Part shown: piece after piece, positions 32,007-35,676 of the stretch
Numbering within the stretch: the first letter of the stretch is position 1
How the letters are laid out: each line of letters starts with the position of its first letter
NCBI GenBank assembly: GCA_014360465.1
Contig: JACIXQ010000001.1
Coordinates: 1-35,676 of the forward strand
Reading direction: 5' to 3'
DNA length: 35,676 bases
DNA from: a bacterium
GTDB taxonomy: Bacteria; Armatimonadota; JACIXR01
Program-made: the position numbers and the translations under genes
Notes under the pieces: generated by a model
Database searches by the model: none
The model's input: the letters and a program-made list of their open reading frames with translations, nothing else
What the model was told of the DNA's origin: nothing

Positions 32007-32375
32007 ATGTTCGGCATAATAGTTAAAGAGAGCTTCAGCGCCGCCCATTTTCTCAGAGGTTATAAAGGTAAATGTGAGAGCATACATGGGCACAATTATG
32101 TAGTTGAGGTTCACATAGAAGGGGAAAAACTGGATTCCATAGGTATTCTGTGGGATTTAGTTGAAGCGAAAAAAATACTGCGGGGAATCCTTGAAGGATT
32201 GGACCATTCTTTCCTCAACGAGGGTTCCCCGCTTGCTTCTCTTAACCCGACAGTAGAAAATATAGCGCGATATATCTTCCTGGAATTTAAAAAAGCGATA
32301 CCACCCGGTCTGATTATAAAGAGGGTCGTCGTTTGGGAAACGGATAAGAGCGCTGGTTATTATGAAGAAAGATAA
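32007..32375 (+). CDS. queD: 6-carboxy-5,6,7,8-tetrahydropterin synthase
   Basis: QueD turns dihydroneopterin triphosphate into carboxytetrahydropterin, the first dedicated step to preQ0. From ATG 32007 it is 122 residues; the TTG just before (32004) is the alternative. Zinc His are H14, H27 and H29 (SAAH and IHGHNY), the catalytic Cys is C23, and ILWDLVEAKKILRGILEGLDHSFLN and PTVENIARYIF are family blocks. It follows ilvC by 3 bases and overlaps queC by 14. Confidence 0.93.
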   Translation: MFGIIVKESFSAAHFLRGYKGKCESIHGHNYVVEVHIEGEKLDSIGILWDLVEAKKILRGILEGLDHSFLNEGSPLASLNPTVENIARYIFLEFKKAIPPGLIIKRVVVWETDKSAGYYEER

Positions 32376-33039
32376 ATTTATTGCACTTCTCTCAGCCGGT
32401 TTGGATTCCACGGTCAACTTGAAAGCAGCCACTCTTCAAGGTGATGTTCTGCTTGCCTTGACTTTTGATTATGGGCAGGCGGCAAGGGAACAAGAGGTAA
32501 AGCGGAGTGCCCTTATCTGTGAGAAATTATTTGTTCCTCATAAGGTTATCGAGCTTCCTTGGCTAAGGGAAATAGCGAGTAGCGGTTTGCTGAGTGGCGA
32601 TATACCGCTCGTTTCCGATGGAAAAGAGTTGAGCAAGGAAACGATGGAGAAGGTATGGGTGCCGGCGAGAAACCTGGTTTTTATCGCCATTGGCAGTGCT
32701 TTTGCAGAAGCAATGGGGGCTGACTCAGTAGTTTGTGGTTTCAACAAGGAGGAGGGTGAAGTATTTCCGGACAATTCTCCTTCATTCATTATCTCGGCAA
32801 ATTCTCTTTTAAAACACGCAACTTTGAGAAAAATTCGGTTGATATCCTTTACAAAGGATATGAATAAAGAGGAAATCGCGAGATGGGGCTGGGCAGTAGG
32901 AGCTCCTCTCGAGCTATGCTGGCCTTGTTATAGAGGCGGCGATGAAATCTGTGGAAAATGCGAATCCTGCTTCAGATTTATCAACGCCTTGAAAAGGGCA
33001 GGAATATACGATGAATGGAGGAGGAAACGAGGGTGTTGA
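32362..33039 (+). CDS. queC: 7-cyano-7-deazaguanine (preQ0) synthase
   Basis: QueC converts 7-carboxy-7-deazaguanine to preQ0 with ATP and ammonia. This 225-residue PP-loop ATPase has LLSAGLDST (9-17, Ala in place of the common first Gly), FDYGQAAREQEV, VPARN, and a zinc site of Cys189, Cys197, Cys200 and Cys203. It overlaps queD by 14 bases. Its last codons contain the GGAGGAGG that serves the next gene. Confidence 0.94.
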   Translation: MKKDKFIALLSAGLDSTVNLKAATLQGDVLLALTFDYGQAAREQEVKRSALICEKLFVPHKVIELPWLREIASSGLLSGDIPLVSDGKELSKETMEKVWVPARNLVFIAIGSAFAEAMGADSVVCGFNKEEGEVFPDNSPSFIISANSLLKHATLRKIRLISFTKDMNKEEIARWGWAVGAPLELCWPCYRGGDEICGKCESCFRFINALKRAGIYDEWRRKRGC

Positions 33040-33587
33040 AAACATTATTTATCAAGGAGAGACTCCTTTATGATGGTAACCAGATTCATTCTCACTGGGC
33101 ATTGAGAAATTATGCAATTCTCGGTGACTCCATCGTCGCTTTCATCGGTCCCTGCGATGTGAAAAGGGAGGAAATGGTGGATTTGGAGGACATCTTGAAA
33201 GGTGAGGTAATAAGGGCAAAGGAAATGCTACACTTTATCTGCGAGCACTTTGGAGTGAGTTTGAAAGAAATCGTCTTCAACCAGAGGTTGCTCGTCGTCT
33301 GTGCTAAAGAGGTGTTGGAGAAGAGAGGAATTTCCCTTTTCAGAGTGGGAAATGATTTGTTCTATGAGGGAAGAAAGCTTTCCGTCTCTATAGCTACTCT
33401 TAGCCCGATTTCGGGGAAAATTCACCTCGGAATAAACATAGACCCAGAAGGTGCGCCAGTTCCTGCGGTTGGTCTTATGGAGATGGGCATTGACCCTATC
33501 ATTTTTGCCCAAGAGGTTATGGAGAATTATAGTAAGGAACTCGTTGGAATCGGTGAAGCGATGTGTAAGGTTAAGGGGGTACCTTAA
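33033..33587 (+). CDS. DUF366 family protein in a queuosine/preQ0 operon
   Basis: This protein of about 184 residues begins VLKTLFIKERLLYDGNQIHSHWALRN and has IGPCDVKREEMVDLED, EVIRAKEMLHFI and HLGINIDPEGAPVPAVGL, matching DUF366 proteins of archaea and thermophilic bacteria. I chose GTG 33033, 8 bases after GGAGGAGG (33017-33024); ATG 33015 overlaps that SD and TTG 33036 is another option. It lies between queC (overlap 7 bases) and queE (6-base gap), so a part in 7-deazaguanine chemistry or in handling its substrates is plausible. The activity is not known. Confidence 0.75.
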   Translation: MLKTLFIKERLLYDGNQIHSHWALRNYAILGDSIVAFIGPCDVKREEMVDLEDILKGEVIRAKEMLHFICEHFGVSLKEIVFNQRLLVVCAKEVLEKRGISLFRVGNDLFYEGRKLSVSIATLSPISGKIHLGINIDPEGAPVPAVGLMEMGIDPIIFAQEVMENYSKELVGIGEAMCKVKGVP

Positions 33588-33593
33588 ATTCCT

Positions 33594-34349
33594 TTGCCGC
33601 AATCGCCGAGAGCTTATATTTACGAGATTTTTGTGGGTTTACAAGGTGAAGGGATATATGTGGGGGAAAGGGAATTGTTCATCCGCTTTTGTGGTTGTAA
33701 TCTCTCCTGTCCTTATTGTGATACTAAATATGCTCTCGTGAAAGCTTCTACCTGCTCAGTGGAAGAGGAGGCGGGAACAAGGAAATTCTATAAGGTATCA
33801 AATCCGATTGATGCCGATGAGCTCGTCGGATTGATTTCCCCTCTTTTGAAAAATAGGAAAATATATCATTCTGTTGTCCTAACAGGTGGAGAACCACTTT
33901 TATGGTGTGACTTTTTGGTGCCTTTTCTTAAGAGACTTAAGGAAATGAACCTTCCAGTAACCCTGGAAACAAATGGCATCCTTCCGGTGGAGCTCGGGAA
34001 GATAATAGATTTTGTTGATATCGTCTCTATGGATTATAAGCTCCCTTCAACTCTTGATGGTAGCGATTATTCGGATAAACATTTGCTTTTTCTCGAGGTT
34101 GCGAAAGCAAGAGAAGTTATAATCAAATTCGTGATAACCAGAAATGTTGGCTTTTCTGAACTGAAGAACGCTTTGATGTTGGTTCGGAAAATCGGTGATT
34201 TCCCCATCGTTCTCCAACCAGTGAGCCCCTCAGGGGGTGTAGAAGCTCCTGACGAATTGGCGCTTTTGAGGATGCAGGAAATTGGCAAGGAGCTGTTCAG
34301 CAGCGTTAGAGTGATCCCCCAAATGCACAAAATAGGGGGGTGGAAATAA
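33594..34349 (+). CDS. queE: 7-carboxy-7-deazaguanine synthase (radical SAM)
   Basis: QueE rearranges carboxytetrahydropterin to 7-carboxy-7-deazaguanine using AdoMet. This 251-residue protein has the CxxxCxxC cluster motif at Cys35, Cys39 and Cys42 (GCNLSCPYCDTKYAL), the N-terminal EIFVGLQGEGIYVGERELFIRF, VVLTGGEPLLW and VTLETNG. The start is TTG at 33594, with only a distant SD. With queD and queC it completes GTP-derived synthesis to preQ0. queF, tgt and queA are absent from the window. Its TAA is immediately followed, in frame, by the amidotransferase coding region. Confidence 0.94.
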   Translation: MPQSPRAYIYEIFVGLQGEGIYVGERELFIRFCGCNLSCPYCDTKYALVKASTCSVEEEAGTRKFYKVSNPIDADELVGLISPLLKNRKIYHSVVLTGGEPLLWCDFLVPFLKRLKEMNLPVTLETNGILPVELGKIIDFVDIVSMDYKLPSTLDGSDYSDKHLLFLEVAKAREVIIKFVITRNVGFSELKNALMLVRKIGDFPIVLQPVSPSGGVEAPDELALLRMQEIGKELFSSVRVIPQMHKIGGWK

Positions 34350-35501
34350 ATCACGCCTTTAATAGGTATAACAGCGGGAAGAAAGGGACTTAAAAGTCTG
34401 GGGAGCTATGAAATGGCGATTAGAAAGGCTGGAGGGGAGGCGGTGATTTTATTGCCTGGTGAGGAAGAAAAGCTTAAAGACTTAGGAGGTCTCCTTTTAT
34501 CGGGTGGCGGTGATGTTAATCCGAGGTTTTACGGTGAGGAGAATAAAGGGAGTGAGGATATAGATGATGAGAGGGACGAGTGGGAGCTCGGGTTGGTTAA
34601 GAATTTTTTCCAACAGGGCAAGGCGATACTTGCTATCTGTAGGGGGGTCCAGATGTTGAATGTAGCACTTGGAGGTACTCTTTGCCAGCACATTGAGGGG
34701 CATAGGGGGAATAATGGGGAAATAGAGCATAAGATTAGGGTAAAGAGAGGGAGTTTTCTTTTCGATATCCTTGGTGGATGCGAGGAGATTATGGTCAATT
34801 CTTCCCATCACCAGGCGGTAAAAGATGTTGCTCCACCTTTGGAAGAATGTGCTTGGAGCGATGATAATATTGTAGAAGCGGTTGAAGGGGAAGGTTTTGT
34901 TTTAGGTGTTCAATTTCATCCTGAGAGAATTTATGAGAATAATCCACCAATTTTCAATATATTTAAAAGGTTTATCCAAGCATCAAAAAGGGAGATTTAC
35001 ACCTTGGGCACGAGCAAAAGAGACTGGAGGGAATTCCTTGAAATCTTGACTACTTTCAAAATAGAGACAGTCGTGGATGTGAGGAGATTTCCTTCAAGTC
35101 AGTTCGAATGGTTCAAAAAGGATAGGCTGAGCGCATTGCTGACTGAAGCGGGGATTAGCTATATTTGGATGGGAGAAGAGTTGGGAGGCTACCGCTCTCC
35201 GAATTATGAGGCATATACCCAAACAGCTGAGTTTGCGCAAGGTTTGCAAAGGCTTCAACATATCGCCCTAAGGAAAAAGGCTGTGATACTCTGTGCCGAA
35301 GCCTTATTCTGGCGATGTCACAGAAGGTTTATCGCTCAGGCGTTGAAACAAAAGGATTGGCAAGTAATTCACATAATAGAAAGGAACAAGCTCATCTCGG
35401 AGGTCTATAATTCTCCAAAGGGGCAAAGGCATCCGCCCACGGCTGAAGCATCTGACGCTTGTCAGGTGGAAGACGAAAATAAGCAGCTGCCCCTGCTCTG
35501 A
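34350..35501 (+). CDS. Class I glutamine amidotransferase-like hydrolase fused to DUF488
   Basis: The N-terminal part (~1-210) is a PuuD/peptidase C26-type gamma-glutamyl hydrolase-like domain: LLLSGGGDVNPRFYG, nucleophile Cys in AICRGVQMLN and HxE in GVQFHPERI. The C-terminal part (~215-350) is DUF488: IYTLGTSKRDWREFLEIL, VVDVRRFPSS and ILCAEALFWRCHRRFIAQAL. The conserved opening TPLIGITAGRKGLKSLGSYE lies before the first ATG (34413), so I start it at ATC 34350, directly after the queE stop and 11 or so bases after a GGGGGGTGG; ATA 34362 or CTG 34398 are other rare choices. The last ~40 residues overlap the opposite-strand gene. The substrate is unknown. Confidence 0.75.
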   Translation: MTPLIGITAGRKGLKSLGSYEMAIRKAGGEAVILLPGEEEKLKDLGGLLLSGGGDVNPRFYGEENKGSEDIDDERDEWELGLVKNFFQQGKAILAICRGVQMLNVALGGTLCQHIEGHRGNNGEIEHKIRVKRGSFLFDILGGCEEIMVNSSHHQAVKDVAPPLEECAWSDDNIVEAVEGEGFVLGVQFHPERIYENNPPIFNIFKRFIQASKREIYTLGTSKRDWREFLEILTTFKIETVVDVRRFPSSQFEWFKKDRLSALLTEAGISYIWMGEELGGYRSPNYEAYTQTAEFAQGLQRLQHIALRKKAVILCAEALFWRCHRRFIAQALKQKDWQVIHIIERNKLISEVYNSPKGQRHPPTAEASDACQVEDENKQLPLL

Positions 35502-35658
35502 TTATCGGTTCAAAGAAATTAGCCATCCTGGATTGCCTATCGGGAGGAAGGGAAAGGAAAGCGTTGACAGCATTGGAGAGGAAGACAGCAACTCCTTGGA
35601 TAATCCTATCCCTTTGGTCAGCAGGGAGCGAGAAAAGGCGGTCAAACAGATTGCTCAT
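35392..35658 (-). CDS. Small protein with three LPxDxR repeats
   Basis: From ATG 35658 (GAGGAG about 12 bases upstream at 35676-35671) this is about 88 residues; GTG 35667 and TTG 35661 are alternatives, and a start beyond the window edge cannot be excluded. It contains three spaced repeats: SLPADQR, SLPPDRQ and RLPPDKR, each opening a ~26-residue helical unit with AVNAF or GAAAYF-like hydrophobic ends. I do not recognise a family. It overlaps the end of the amidotransferase-DUF488 gene by 110 bases on the other strand. Confidence 0.5.
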   Translation of the reverse strand: MSNLFDRLFSLPADQRDRIIQGVAVFLSNAVNAFLSLPPDRQSRMANFFEPIIRAGAAAYFRLPPDKRQMLQPWADAFAPLENYRPPR

Positions 35659-35676
35659 CAAGTCCACTCGCTCCTC

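Noticed and set aside
31485-32114. 209-residue minus-strand open frame
   Set aside because: It lies opposite ilvC and queD; composition is that of an antisense frame.

Overview
The window is a densely packed bacterial chromosome segment of moderate GC with no phage, IS, CRISPR or rRNA. Gene order (nusA-ylxR-infB-DUF503-rbfA-nrnA-truB-ribF; efp...accB-accC-DUF2273-nusB-folD), strong AAGGAGG ribosome sites, TTG/GTG starts and very K/E/R-rich proteins suggest an uncultured, possibly thermophilic, Terrabacteria-type lineage such as Armatimonadota. The phylum is inferred, not proven.

Layout. (1) 81-2906, plus strand: ABC-2 exporter ATPase, its permease, and a membrane-anchored TPR protein. (2) 11412-2986, minus strand: one continuous ten-gene operon behind a near-consensus promoter. 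It runs efp, a Cys-rich polytopic membrane protein, a BCCP-like protein lacking the biotinyl lysine, a small anchored pseudopilin-like protein, accC, a DUF2273 protein, nusB, folD, a secreted parallel beta-helix protein, and a RuBisCO-like protein lacking canonical active-site lysines. (3) 11692-22507, plus strand: mtnP-mtnA-apt (5'-methylthioadenosine cleavage and adenine salvage), proS, a small membrane protein, then ribD-ribE-ribBA-[diguanylate cyclase]-ribH and an HtrA-type protease. (4) 22504-23936: two minus-strand anchored proteins of unknown function flanking a plus-strand tRNA-Pro(CGG). (5) 24054-30609, plus strand: the nusA-infB translation/RNA operon ending in ribF. Its promoter appears to share a palindromic -35 box with the divergent gene, and an intrinsic-terminator hairpin sits in its leader. 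(6) 30674-35501, plus strand: a small membrane protein, ilvC with a cofactor loop suggesting NADH use, then queD-queC-DUF366-queE (7-deazaguanine pathway to preQ0), and a class-I amidotransferase/DUF488 fusion whose conserved N-terminus precedes any ATG/GTG/TTG. A repeat-containing minus-strand gene enters from the right edge.

How the genes work together. Riboflavin synthesis (rib operon) and its conversion to FMN/FAD (ribF) are both present but in separate operons. MtnP releases adenine and 5-methylthioribose-1-phosphate; Apt takes the adenine and MtnA the sugar. An RLP lies in the neighbouring divergent operon but does not carry the residues of the classical salvage enolase. ProS and a tRNA-Pro are about 9 kb apart. 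The most unusual material is in the efp-accC-RLP operon: a non-biotinylatable BCCP beside a biotin carboxylase with an altered nucleotide-site loop, and a divergent RLP paired with a secreted beta-helix protein.

No gene-free stretch exceeds 300 bases. The longest is 11413-11691, which holds back-to-back promoters and a tandem direct repeat.
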